DNA of 64,000 nt from Planctomycetaceae bacterium. GTDB lineage: Bacteria; Planctomycetota; Planctomycetia; Planctomycetales; Planctomycetaceae. The position numbers and the translations under genes were made by a program. Below, piece after piece: positions 52,429 through 60,771 of this stretch; position 1 is the stretch's first letter; every line of letters begins with the position of its first letter. The stretch covers positions 62,001 to 126,000 of the forward strand of contig JAKFUG010000002.1 of assembly GCA_021732785.1 (NCBI GenBank), given 5' to 3'. The notes under the pieces are model-generated. The model did not search any database and had not been told where the DNA came from. It saw only the letters and a list, made by a program, of their open reading frames with translations.

Positions 52429-53021
52429 TTCTTTCCAATGTGGAAATCCAATTGGCTTTGGATTCAGGACGGTTAGTCATTGAGCCGCGACCGAAACCCT
52501 TTCATCCGGCAGCAGGTAGCGATGAATTTTGCCCGTACCAAACCACATCGGTTGACTTGCGGCTCGGAAATGAGATCGCCTTTTTTCGCGAAGGGCTGGC
52601 GGTCAACATCGATTTGAGGCGCGGTAAGTTTTCTGATCTTTTTGGCCCCTATTCAGAATCAAGACAAATTACGGACGATCAGCCGTTTTCGCTTGCTCCC
52701 GGAAAGTTTGTGCTTGGTAAAACACTAGAACGAGTGACGTTACCGTTGGTTGGCGTTGACGGAAATGTTCTTGCAGCTCGCGTTGAAGGGAAGAGTTCCT
52801 ACGCTCGGTGCGGACTACTGGTCCATTTTACAGCACCCACAATCCATGCCGGATTTGATGGGACGATTACTTTGGAACTCATCAATCTCGGGTCGATTCC
52901 AGTCATGTTGTATCCCGGCGCGCCAATTTGCCAATTGATCTTTGAAGAAGTAAAGGGTGTGCCGTTTCGTAACGATAGTCAGTTTCAAAACCAGATTCGT
53001 GCTGGGGGTCGATCGACTTAG
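52425..53021 (+). CDS. dCTP deaminase-like protein
   Basis: The 198-residue protein is of the Dcd/dUTPase superfamily, which acts on dCTP or dUTP. SVDLRLGNEIAFF near residue 43, RVEGKSSYARCGLLVHFTAP near residue 120 with the conserved Ser and Arg, and HAGFDGTITLELINLG with the catalytic Glu near residue 150 make up the site, followed by the QLIFEEV strand. Housekeeping Dcd supplies dUMP for thymidylate, but related enzymes also act as phage-defence proteins by draining dCTP. Insertion between nuoF and nuoG, AT-rich composition and coupling to a small gene make the second role worth testing. Confidence 0.82.
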   Translation: MILSNVEIQLALDSGRLVIEPRPKPFHPAAGSDEFCPYQTTSVDLRLGNEIAFFREGLAVNIDLRRGKFSDLFGPYSESRQITDDQPFSLAPGKFVLGKTLERVTLPLVGVDGNVLAARVEGKSSYARCGLLVHFTAPTIHAGFDGTITLELINLGSIPVMLYPGAPICQLIFEEVKGVPFRNDSQFQNQIRAGGRST

Positions 53022-53076
53022 GTGCCACGAAGGTGTGCCTCGGCGAACGATCTCACTTCGGACAACGCGAGCAATT

Positions 53077-54756
53077 ATGCCCACCGTTTACATTGACGAC
53101 AAATCGATCGAACTCGCTCCCGGCGAGAAGCTCAACTGCATTCAGGCGGCGGAGCGGGCGGGGATTGAGATTCCGTCGTATTGCTATCACCCCGCGCTGT
53201 CGGTTGTCGCCAGTTGCCGGATGTGCCTGGTGGAAGTCGGCGAAAAGAAGCCCGACGGCACCGTGAGCATCCCGCCGAAGGTCTTCCCCGGCTGTCAGAC
53301 GCCGGTGAAAGACGGCACGGTCATCGTCACCAACAGCAAGCGCGTGCTCGATGCCCAGAAGGCGACGCTCGAGTATCTGCTGCTGAATCATCCGCTCGAT
53401 TGCCCCGTGTGCGATCAGGCGGGTGAATGTGGCTTGCAGGACTTCAGCTACAAGTACGGCCGTGGTTACAGCCGGTTGAACGAACCGAAGAACATCAAGC
53501 CCGATAAAGATTACATCGGCGAGCAGATCACGCTCTTCACCGACCGCTGCATCATGTGTACGCGGTGTGTGCGGTTCACACGGGAATACAGCGGCACCGG
53601 TGAATTGCAGGTCATCAACCGCGGGTCGCACGAAGAAATCGACATCTTCCCCGGCCAGCCGTGCGATAACAAACTCGCGGGGAACGTGGTGGATCTCTGC
53701 CCGGTCGGGGCGCTGTGCAGCAAAGATTTTCTGTACGAACAGCGCGTCTGGTGGCTCAAAGGGAAAGACAGCGTCTGCCCCGGTTGCAGCACGGGTTGCA
53801 GCATTCGGGTCGACCAGAACAATGACGTGCTCTATCGCCTGAAGCCGCGGTACAACCCGCAGGCGCAGGGCCACTTCATGTGCGACGAAGGCCGCTTCGG
53901 CTGGAAGTACATCTCGTCGGAAAAGCGTCTGCGGCAACCGTATCAGAAACAAGGGGCCGGCCTCGCTCCGTCGAACTGGAATACGGTAATGCCCGCCGTG
54001 AAGACGGCCATCGCTACGCAGGTTAAAGCTGCACCGAGCAAGTTCGCGGCGATCATTTCCCCGTGGTCGACCGTCGAAGAAGCTTATCTGCTGGCAAAGT
54101 TGCTGAAAGGGATGTCTTCCGACATCACGCTGGCACTCGGACCGGTGCGCCATGTCGGTGACGACGATCACTATCCGAAGACAGTGACCGGCGCGCCGCC
54201 GAAGGACGTGAAGTTCACGATCCGCGCCGAAAAGTGTCCGAACCGCCGCGGTGTCGAAGGAGTGCTGCAACACTTCCAGGGAAGTGTCATCTCCTTTGAA
54301 ACCATCGAATCGCAACTGAAATCCGGTGCGCTGGAAGGGCTGTTTGTCCTCAATGCCGATCCCGAAGCCACGTTCACGGCGGACTTCGTGCAGGCGGCGA
54401 AGGGACTGAAACTGCTTGTCGTGCAGGATTTGCTCGAATCCCCATTGGCGAACGAAGCCCACTTCGTGCTTGCCGGCGCCGCCTGGGCGGAAAAGGAAGG
54501 CACGTTCGTGAATCACAACGGTCTTGCCCAAGGCATTTTCCGCGGTGTGCGCGGACCGGGTGAAGCCCGACCCGATGGCCGGATTCTGTGGGAACTCAAC
54601 GACCGCAAGGGACTTTTCCGAGCGTCGACAGTGCGGCAGGAAATCGCCAACGAAATCAACGCTTTCGCCCCGCTCATCCTGGGCGATCTCGGAGAACACG
54701 GCGTGATGCTCAACAGCAGCACCATTCCCGCCACAAAAGAATTGCAACCGGTGTGA
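53077..54756 (+). CDS. nuoG: NADH-quinone oxidoreductase subunit G, short form
   Basis: The 559-residue subunit carries several iron-sulfur clusters of the electron chain. Sites seen are the [2Fe-2S] group (CYHPALSVVASCRMC near residue 34), the His-Cys group HPLDCPVCDQAGECGLQDF near residue 105, two [4Fe-4S] groups starting CIMCTRCVRFTREY near residue 155, and a molybdopterin-type CPGCSTGCSI near residue 230 with a fourth Cys in MCDEG. The C-terminal molybdopterin region is shortened against the 750-900 residues usual elsewhere. The start at 53077 (MPTVYIDDKSI) follows homology. The upstream frame overlaps dcd. Confidence 0.93.
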   Translation: MPTVYIDDKSIELAPGEKLNCIQAAERAGIEIPSYCYHPALSVVASCRMCLVEVGEKKPDGTVSIPPKVFPGCQTPVKDGTVIVTNSKRVLDAQKATLEYLLLNHPLDCPVCDQAGECGLQDFSYKYGRGYSRLNEPKNIKPDKDYIGEQITLFTDRCIMCTRCVRFTREYSGTGELQVINRGSHEEIDIFPGQPCDNKLAGNVVDLCPVGALCSKDFLYEQRVWWLKGKDSVCPGCSTGCSIRVDQNNDVLYRLKPRYNPQAQGHFMCDEGRFGWKYISSEKRLRQPYQKQGAGLAPSNWNTVMPAVKTAIATQVKAAPSKFAAIISPWSTVEEAYLLAKLLKGMSSDITLALGPVRHVGDDDHYPKTVTGAPPKDVKFTIRAEKCPNRRGVEGVLQHFQGSVISFETIESQLKSGALEGLFVLNADPEATFTADFVQAAKGLKLLVVQDLLESPLANEAHFVLAGAAWAEKEGTFVNHNGLAQGIFRGVRGPGEARPDGRILWELNDRKGLFRASTVRQEIANEINAFAPLILGDLGEHGVMLNSSTIPATKELQPV

Positions 54757-54771
54757 ACGCCAGAGAAGAGT

Positions 54772-54918
54772 TTTGGCCACGAAAAAGCACAGAAGACACA
54801 AAAAGGAAGGAAGAGAAAGTCGGCGAAAAGACTTATTCAAAGATCACCTGAGGGTAACCGTATTGGAGCATTTTTTTCTCCCTCCCTTTTGCGTCTTTTG
54901 TGCCTTTTCGCGGCTAAA
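54772..54918. repeat. inverted repeat in the nuoG-nuoH gap
   Basis: The left arm (54772-54810, TTTGGCCACGAAAAAGCACA and on) and the right arm (54881-54918, ending TTTTCGCGGCTAAA) are inverted copies of an A/G-rich stretch with about a 70-base centre. It lies between nuoG and nuoH and does not seem to break the operon. Confidence 0.7.
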
Positions 54919-54957
54919 TCTCCTCGCCTTTGAATTTCGATAGAGGACAGTTTCGTG

Positions 54958-56136
54958 ATGGAGTGGTTACAAAATCCGTTGATCATGGCCGGCGTGGCGA
55001 TTGGGATCGCGCTCGGCGGCATCCTCACGACGTGTGCCTACCTCATCCTGCTGGAACGAAAACTCTCCGCGTGGATGCAGGACCGGTTGGGGCCGAATCG
55101 CGTCGGTCCGATGGGGTTGCTGCAACCTCTCGCTGACGGCGCCAAGTTGATGCTCAAGGAAGACGTGATCCCCGGTCACGTCAACAAATTTCTGTTCGTG
55201 CTCGGTCCGGCGATCTCCGTCTTCACGACGATGCTCGCATTCGCCGTCGTGCCGTTCGGGCCGGTCTCCCATGAGAAGGGACAATTCCCGTTCGTCATCG
55301 CTCCCGGTGTCGATCTGGGCATCGTCTTCATCTTTGCCGTCACCAGTCTCGCGGTCTACTCGATCATCCTCGGTGGCTGGGCGTCGAACAACAAATACAG
55401 TGCCCTTGGTTCACTGCGGGCTTCCGCTCAAGTCGTGAGCTATGAAATCCCGCTCGGGATGTCGGTCGTGGGCTTGGCACTGCTGCATTCCTCGATGAGC
55501 CTTGAGAAGATCCTGATCAATCAGGCCGAAATGGGTTTCCTCGGCTGGAATATCTGGTATCAACCGGTCGCGTGTCTGATCTTCTTCACGGCGGCACTGG
55601 CGGAATCGAACCGCTTGCCGTTCGACCTGACGGAATGCGAGCAGGAACTCGTCGGCGGTTTCCATACCGAATACTCGGCGATGAAGTGGGCGATGTTCTT
55701 CCTCGGCGAATACACGCACGTCATCACCATCAGCTTCCTCACCAGTGTGCTGTTCTTCGGTGGCTGGCACTTCCCATTCATTGCCGAAGCCGCGAGTGCG
55801 TACCCCGGCGCGTGGGTGGTGAAGGTGGGCGTGCTGTTGTTCAAAGTGTCGTGCATGATCGTGTTGATCCAGATGCTGCGGTGGACGATTCCACGGTTCC
55901 GGTTCGATCAATTGATGAGCCTGGCGTGGAAGGGCTTGATCCCGATGGCCACGGTGAATGTGCTGATCGTGATGTGCGTGCTGGAGTTTAATCTGCCGCG
56001 GTTGTGGTTGTTGCCGTTGTCGTTGTTGCTGTTCGTCGGTGTCGGGTTGATCGGCACGCAGGCGTCCCTGCCCGCGAGTGGAGCCGTGCGGCGGAAGAAA
56101 CCTGTGGGGCCGATCGTCGCGGCGGCGCATCATTAG
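54958..56136 (+). CDS. nuoH: NADH-quinone oxidoreductase subunit H
   Basis: The 392-residue membrane subunit links the quinone chamber to the proton channels and has eight transmembrane segments. Conserved loops are [19 protein letters not shown] near residue 40, [10 protein letters not shown] after it, and [20 protein letters not shown] near residue 217 with the acidic residues of the quinone path. The ATG at 54958 has AGAGGA about ten bases ahead; a GTG at 54955 is the alternative. Confidence 0.94.
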   Translation: MEWLQNPLIMAGVAIGIALGGILTTCAYLILLERKLSAWMQDRLGPNRVGPMGLLQPLADGAKLMLKEDVIPGHVNKFLFVLGPAISVFTTMLAFAVVPFGPVSHEKGQFPFVIAPGVDLGIVFIFAVTSLAVYSIILGGWASNNKYSALGSLRASAQVVSYEIPLGMSVVGLALLHSSMSLEKILINQAEMGFLGWNIWYQPVACLIFFTAALAESNRLPFDLTECEQELVGGFHTEYSAMKWAMFFLGEYTHVITISFLTSVLFFGGWHFPFIAEAASAYPGAWVVKVGVLLFKVSCMIVLIQMLRWTIPRFRFDQLMSLAWKGLIPMATVNVLIVMCVLEFNLPRLWLLPLSLLLFVGVGLIGTQASLPASGAVRRKKPVGPIVAAAHH

Positions 56137-56141
56137 AAGAA

Positions 56142-56289
56142 AATTCCAAGCTCCAAAATCCAAGTTCCAAACAATTTTCAAGGAAGACAGAAATTCCAAA
56201 CGAAGAGAAGATGGCCTGCACCCTGTGTCTTCGTTTGGAATTTGGAATTTGAAGCTTGTTCGGAATTTGGCCCTTGGAATTTGGTATTT
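56142..56289. repeat. inverted repeat in the nuoH-nuoI gap
   Basis: The left part reads ATTCCAAGCTCCAAAATCCA with continued TTCCAAAC motifs. The right part is an inverted version (GTTTGGAATTTGGAATTTGA and on). It fills most of the 200-base gap before nuoI, yet the genes on both sides belong to one operon. Confidence 0.7.
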
Positions 56290-56336
56290 CGTAACTGTCG
56301 AAGTCCTCGGTTGTTTGGTTCGATTGAGAGAGTGTC

Positions 56337-56987
56337 ATGCCGATTTGTGCGGATGATGTGGAGTGGGTGGAAGAGCCCACGATGAACTTCTGGGAATCGA
56401 CGTTTCTGCCCGCGATTTTCGGCGGCTTGCAGATCACGGGTTCTCATGTCGTCGACGGAAAGACCGTCACCCACCAGTATCCGGAAGAGAAACCGGTGCT
56501 GCCGGCGCATTACCGCGGCGTGCATCGGCTCAACAAGGACGAAGCCGGTCGCGTGAAGTGCGTCGCCTGCATGATGTGTGCGACCGCGTGTCCCGCCCAC
56601 TGCATCAGCATCGTCGCCACCGAAGCCCCGAAAGACGATCCGCTGTGGAATGGCCGCGATAAGTTCCCGCTCAGTTTTGAACTCGACGAACTCAAGTGCA
56701 TCTACTGCGGCATGTGCGAAGAAGCCTGCCCGTGCGATGCCATCGAGCTCACCCACATTTACGATTTGGTGGGGACGACACGGCAGGAGTTGCTGTTCGA
56801 CAAGAACAAACTTCTCAGCGTGTACGACCAGACCAAAGATTGTGGCCTCGATCCGGTCCGGACGAAGCGCGGTGCGCTCAGCGGTTGTTCGGAGTTCGCC
56901 AACTTGCCTACGCTGGGCCCCGCAACCAGTGTGAAGGCCGATGACCGGGCCGCTAAAGCCGCATCACCGGGGGTGATTCACGACTAG
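56337..56987 (+). CDS. nuoI: NADH-quinone oxidoreductase subunit I
   Basis: The 216-residue protein binds two [4Fe-4S] clusters near CVACMMCATACPAHCI (residue 76) and CIYCGMCEEACPCDAI (residue 121), with all ligand cysteines present. The start may be the ATG at 56337 or the ATG at 56382, which has GGAAGAG ahead of it. The protein differs clearly from the copy at 27065. A repeat-rich gap of about 360 bases follows before nuoJ. Confidence 0.93.
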   Translation: MPICADDVEWVEEPTMNFWESTFLPAIFGGLQITGSHVVDGKTVTHQYPEEKPVLPAHYRGVHRLNKDEAGRVKCVACMMCATACPAHCISIVATEAPKDDPLWNGRDKFPLSFELDELKCIYCGMCEEACPCDAIELTHIYDLVGTTRQELLFDKNKLLSVYDQTKDCGLDPVRTKRGALSGCSEFANLPTLGPATSVKADDRAAKAASPGVIHD

Positions 56988-57077
56988 CGTCCCCTTTTTT
57001 TCGTAGCCGGTTGAGATTGAGCTGCCCCGACGTCATGGTGAGAACTTTCCGATTTACAGAATCAGCATGGAAGCGGT

Positions 57078-57189
57078 CCCTTCTCCCGCGTCTGCGGGGG
57101 AGAAGGTGGCCGATAGGCCGGATGAGGGGGTGTGCGTTTCAAGAAGCCCCCTCACCCTAACCCTCTCCCCCGAGTACGGGGGCGAGGGG
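57078..57189. repeat. inverted pair of C/T-rich repeats in the nuoI-nuoJ gap
   Basis: The plus strand carries CCCTCACCCTAACCCTCTCC and on (57148-57189). A related unit, in inverted form, is at 57078-57130 (CCCTTCTCCCGCGTCTGCGG with GGATGAGGGGG). Each unit contains a small GAGTACGGGGG or TCTGCGGGGG hairpin. The remaining 160 bases to nuoJ hold nothing I recognise. Confidence 0.7.
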
Positions 57190-57349
57190 ACCGGAACCCT
57201 TCCCTCCACAGAAGGATTCATCTGACTTGTTTTCCTAAATGTGAGCATTGCCCGCGATCAACGCTGCCACCTTTGACGACCGGCGGCGCAACAAGGTACA
57301 ACCTCGTCACTTCGGATCGTGAATTTCGTCTCGAAGGCCTGCTGGTTTC

Positions 57350-58129
57350 ATGAACAGTTTGCTCGAACAAATCCACCTGCTGGCTCCTCTCGCGCTGGGC
57401 ATCATCGCGGTGTGGATGCTGCTGCCGCGCGAAGGCGCGCGGCCGTGGATCCTGGCCAGCCTGTGCGGTTTGTCAGCCGTGCTATGGCTGACGAAGAACT
57501 TCCTGCCGCCGGCGGAAGACTGGGTGCAGACCGGGATGTTCTACGCCTTCGCCGCCGGGGCGGTTCTCAGCGGCGTGATGATGATCACCGAAAGTAACCC
57601 GGTTTACGCGGCCCTGTGGTTTGCGATGGTGACGCTGAGCGTGTGCGGATTGTTCCTCATCAATGCGGCTCCCTTCCTCGCGGCGGCCACCGTGGTGGTC
57701 TACGCCGGGGCAATTGTCGTGACTTTCCTGTTCGTGATCATGCTGGCTCAACAGGGGGGCGCGACGGGCTACGATCGCAAGGCGTTCCAGCCGACACTCG
57801 CCAGCATTGCCGGGTTCATGCTGCTGGCCTGTTTGCTCTTCACATTGCAGGAATGGGGCGGGAAAGCGGTTGTGGTTGAGGGCGAAGAACCGAAAACTCC
57901 GCGACCGCAGTTCGTGTTGCCGCCGGCCCATATGGTGACCAATCCGCTCAGTCATCCGATGCCGCGATCCGACCGTCCCGATCAGAACGATCTGGGGACG
58001 CTGCAAGGGGTCGGCCGGTCGTTGTTTGGTGATTATTTGTTCGCGGTGGAACTCGCCGGGACTGTGCTGTTGATCGCGACCATTGGCGCAATTGCCCTAT
58101 CGCCGCGCCGGTCGCAGGGGACGTTATGA
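57350..58129 (+). CDS. nuoJ: NADH-quinone oxidoreductase subunit J
   Basis: The 259-residue membrane subunit has the usual five transmembrane segments, with NPVYAALWFAMVTLSVCGLF near residue 83 and VVVYAGAIVVTFLFVIMLAQ near residue 121 marking the family. A long hydrophilic loop of about 75 residues follows segment four (GEEPKTPRPQFVLPPAHMV). Its stop overlaps the nuoK start as ATGA. Confidence 0.93.
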   Translation: MNSLLEQIHLLAPLALGIIAVWMLLPREGARPWILASLCGLSAVLWLTKNFLPPAEDWVQTGMFYAFAAGAVLSGVMMITESNPVYAALWFAMVTLSVCGLFLINAAPFLAAATVVVYAGAIVVTFLFVIMLAQQGGATGYDRKAFQPTLASIAGFMLLACLLFTLQEWGGKAVVVEGEEPKTPRPQFVLPPAHMVTNPLSHPMPRSDRPDQNDLGTLQGVGRSLFGDYLFAVELAGTVLLIATIGAIALSPRRSQGTL

Positions 58130-58560
58130 CCGCCCAACTTGAGAGCCAACTGGTTGTCGGAGCGATTCTGTTCGTGCTGGGCGCGATCGGCTTCCTCACG
58201 CGCCGCAATCTGATTCTGATGATGCTGTCCGCCGAATTGATGCTGCACGGAGTCGCGGTGAATCTGACGGCGTTCGGTCGCTATCACGGGAATGCGTCGG
58301 GGCAAGTCTTCACCATCTTCGTGCTGACGATTGCCGCGTGTGAAGCCGGCTTATCGTTGGCATTGATTCTCGGACTGTATCAACGACGAAAGTCGCTGGA
58401 TGTGCATTTGTGGGGCAACTTGGGCGAACCCAATTTGCCGCAGATGTCGGTCGATGACGGCATGCGGATGGAACCGCAGCATCCGCAAGGGATGCCGGTC
58501 CTCACGCCCGCAGGCGCGATGCCGACTTCCGCTTCGGCGGCAGCGAGCAACAAGATTTAG
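58126..58560 (+). CDS. nuoK: NADH-quinone oxidoreductase subunit K, C-terminally extended
   Basis: The 144-residue protein has three membrane segments with the two conserved glutamates of the proton path, LSAELMLHGVAVN near residue 38 and ACEAGLSLALIL near residue 73. The usual length is near 100. The last 40 residues form a hydrophilic tail (EPNLPQMSVDDGMRMEPQHP). It overlaps nuoJ by four bases. Confidence 0.93.
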   Translation: MTAQLESQLVVGAILFVLGAIGFLTRRNLILMMLSAELMLHGVAVNLTAFGRYHGNASGQVFTIFVLTIAACEAGLSLALILGLYQRRKSLDVHLWGNLGEPNLPQMSVDDGMRMEPQHPQGMPVLTPAGAMPTSASAAASNKI

Positions 58561-58626
58561 TCGATCGAGAGAATCGCAGTTGGGCGTTTGGCTTGACGGT
58601 GTGAAACGTGAGTCGCGGAGAGCGAT

Positions 58627-60717
58627 GTGGTGTCCTGGTTGAATGAGAATGTCCTGTGGTTGATTCCCGCCGCGCCGCTGCTGGCGTGTCTGTGGATCGT
58701 CGTCGCCGGACAATTCATCCGTCGCGAAAAAGCCCATCAGCCGGTCGTCCTCGGTTTGATTATCGCGTGGCTGTGCGCGTTGTATCTACTCTTCTCGGTG
58801 GTTCCGTCCACGTTCGAACACGCGGGTGAGCACGCTGCGGAAGCGCATGACGATCATGCTGCCGACAGCCATGCCGCCGTAGGTGGGGCGGTGAAGTATT
58901 TCATTTACGACTGGTTCCACGTCGGTGATGGTGGTGTGCAGCCCACATCGATGTCGGATGACCTGGCGCGGGCCGATGCGGGGGGCATCAGCGCCCGCGT
59001 CGAACTTCGCGCCGATGCCATGTCGGCCCTGATGCTGGTGATGGTCACCACGGTCAGCCTGCTGGTCGCCATCTTCGCGTCCGGTTACATGCAGGGCGAT
59101 CCCGGATACCCGCGGTTCTTCGGGGCACTCAGCCTGTTCGTCTTCTCGATGTGCATGCTGGTGCTGGCGTCCAACTTCCTGTTGCTGTTCGTCTTCTGGG
59201 AAGCGGTCGGCCTGTGCAGTTACCTGCTCATCGGCTTCTGGTTCCACAAACCATCCGCCGCCGCCGCTGCGAAGAAAGCCTTCGTCGTCAACCGCATCGG
59301 CGACTTCGGCCTGATCCTCGGTATCTTCCTGCTGTGGACAACCTTTGGGACGCTGGAATTTGATCGCATCCTGGCCGATCCCTCGTTGATCCGGCAGGTC
59401 GTGCTCACTCAGCCGGAAATCTTCACGACGATCTGTCTGCTACTCTTCATTGGCGCGGTCGGGAAATCGGCGCAGTTCCCCTTGCACGTCTGGTTGCCGG
59501 ACGCGATGGAAGGCCCGACGCCCGTGTCGGCACTGATTCACGCGGCGACAATGGTGACGGCGGGCGTGTACCTCGTCGCCCGGTGTGCGCCGCTGTTTAT
59601 GCACTCGCCGTTTGCGTTGCAGATTGTCGCGGGAGTGGGTGCCGCAACGGCCCTCATTGCCGCGATCACGGCCCTCACGCAGAACGACCTGAAGCGCGTG
59701 CTGGCGTACTCGACGGTGAGCCAGCTCGGCTACATGTTCATGTCGCTGGGAGCCGCCGGGGCCGATCCCGAGCACCTGATGCAACCGGCGGTCACCTACG
59801 CCATGTTCCACATGTTTACCCACGCCTTCTTCAAAGCGGTGCTGTTCCTTTCCGCCGGGAGTGTGATGCACGCGATGGGCGATGTGATCGACATGCGGCG
59901 GTTCAGCGGATTGCGGACGGCGCTGCCGATCACGTGGATTACGTTCCTCGCGGGGGCATTGGCGCTCGCCGGGGTGCCGCTCTTGTCGGGCTTCTGGAGC
60001 AAGGACGAAATCCTCGCGGTGCTGCACATGGCGGCCCAATCCGAGACACATGGGACCTACTACACCGTCATTCTGTGCATTGCGTTGCTCACCGCACTGA
60101 TGACCGCGTTCTACACCTTCCGCGCGTACTTTCTCACGTTCCATGGTCCGGAAGTCTTCCCGCCGGAAGCCGGTCACCATCCGCATGACGCCCCGCCGGC
60201 AATGGCGATTCCGCTCTATATTCTCGGTGCAGCCGCATTGCTGATTGGCCTCGCGACCGGACCGACGCACCTCTATGGACACTATCTGCATCACACGCCG
60301 AATATGCCCGCGGCCCCGGCTCACGGCCCGGACTGGCTGATGATGATGATGAGCACCATTCTCGCGCTGGGCGGTATTGCCGGAGCGTATCTCGTTTATG
60401 GCTCGCATCGCGGTGCCGCCGGGGTGAAAGACAACGCCAGTCCGCTGGTCAAGTTCTCCCTGAACGGGCTGTATCTCGACGAGTTGTACTTGGCGCTGGT
60501 GGTGAAACCGCTGCGCAGCCTGGCGGAAGTCTCCGAGATTTTTGACCGGATGATCATCGACAAGATCGTGGATGGTGTTGCACTCATCCCTGGCGTGGTG
60601 GGGTCGATCTTGCGGCCGATTCAGAATGGACTGGTTCAGCACTATGCTTTCGTCATGCTGTTGGGTCTGGCGGCGGGCATGGTGTGGATGTTGCAATCCT
60701 TGACGGGATCCAATTGA
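58627..60717 (+). CDS. nuoL: NADH-quinone oxidoreductase subunit L
   Basis: The 696-residue antiporter-like subunit has 14-16 membrane segments. NFLLLFVFWEAVGLCSYLL near residue 185, VGKSAQFPLHVWLPDAMEGP near residue 280 with its lysine, and TPVSALIHAATMV close by carry the residues of the proton channel. The C-terminal lateral helix region is present. It starts at GTG (58627 or 58630) with the ATG just ahead out of frame. A His/Asp-rich loop (HAGEHAAEAHDDHAADSHAA) near residue 66 is unusual. Confidence 0.94.
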   Translation: MVSWLNENVLWLIPAAPLLACLWIVVAGQFIRREKAHQPVVLGLIIAWLCALYLLFSVVPSTFEHAGEHAAEAHDDHAADSHAAVGGAVKYFIYDWFHVGDGGVQPTSMSDDLARADAGGISARVELRADAMSALMLVMVTTVSLLVAIFASGYMQGDPGYPRFFGALSLFVFSMCMLVLASNFLLLFVFWEAVGLCSYLLIGFWFHKPSAAAAAKKAFVVNRIGDFGLILGIFLLWTTFGTLEFDRILADPSLIRQVVLTQPEIFTTICLLLFIGAVGKSAQFPLHVWLPDAMEGPTPVSALIHAATMVTAGVYLVARCAPLFMHSPFALQIVAGVGAATALIAAITALTQNDLKRVLAYSTVSQLGYMFMSLGAAGADPEHLMQPAVTYAMFHMFTHAFFKAVLFLSAGSVMHAMGDVIDMRRFSGLRTALPITWITFLAGALALAGVPLLSGFWSKDEILAVLHMAAQSETHGTYYTVILCIALLTALMTAFYTFRAYFLTFHGPEVFPPEAGHHPHDAPPAMAIPLYILGAAALLIGLATGPTHLYGHYLHHTPNMPAAPAHGPDWLMMMMSTILALGGIAGAYLVYGSHRGAAGVKDNASPLVKFSLNGLYLDELYLALVVKPLRSLAEVSEIFDRMIIDKIVDGVALIPGVVGSILRPIQNGLVQHYAFVMLLGLAAGMVWMLQSLTGSN

Positions 60718-60771
60718 ACGCCGTCCGCGCGGCGTGACCTGCGAACGGGGCGGAACCCGGGAAGTGTAAGC

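Noticed and set aside
53053-54840. A 595-codon minus-strand frame opposite nuoG
   Set aside because: It is an antisense shadow of a GC-rich gene with no motif, while nuoG shows all its iron-sulfur ligands.
59440-60696. A 418-codon minus-strand frame opposite nuoL
   Set aside because: It is rich in His, Arg and Gln, typical of the reverse of a membrane protein gene, with no recognisable domain.
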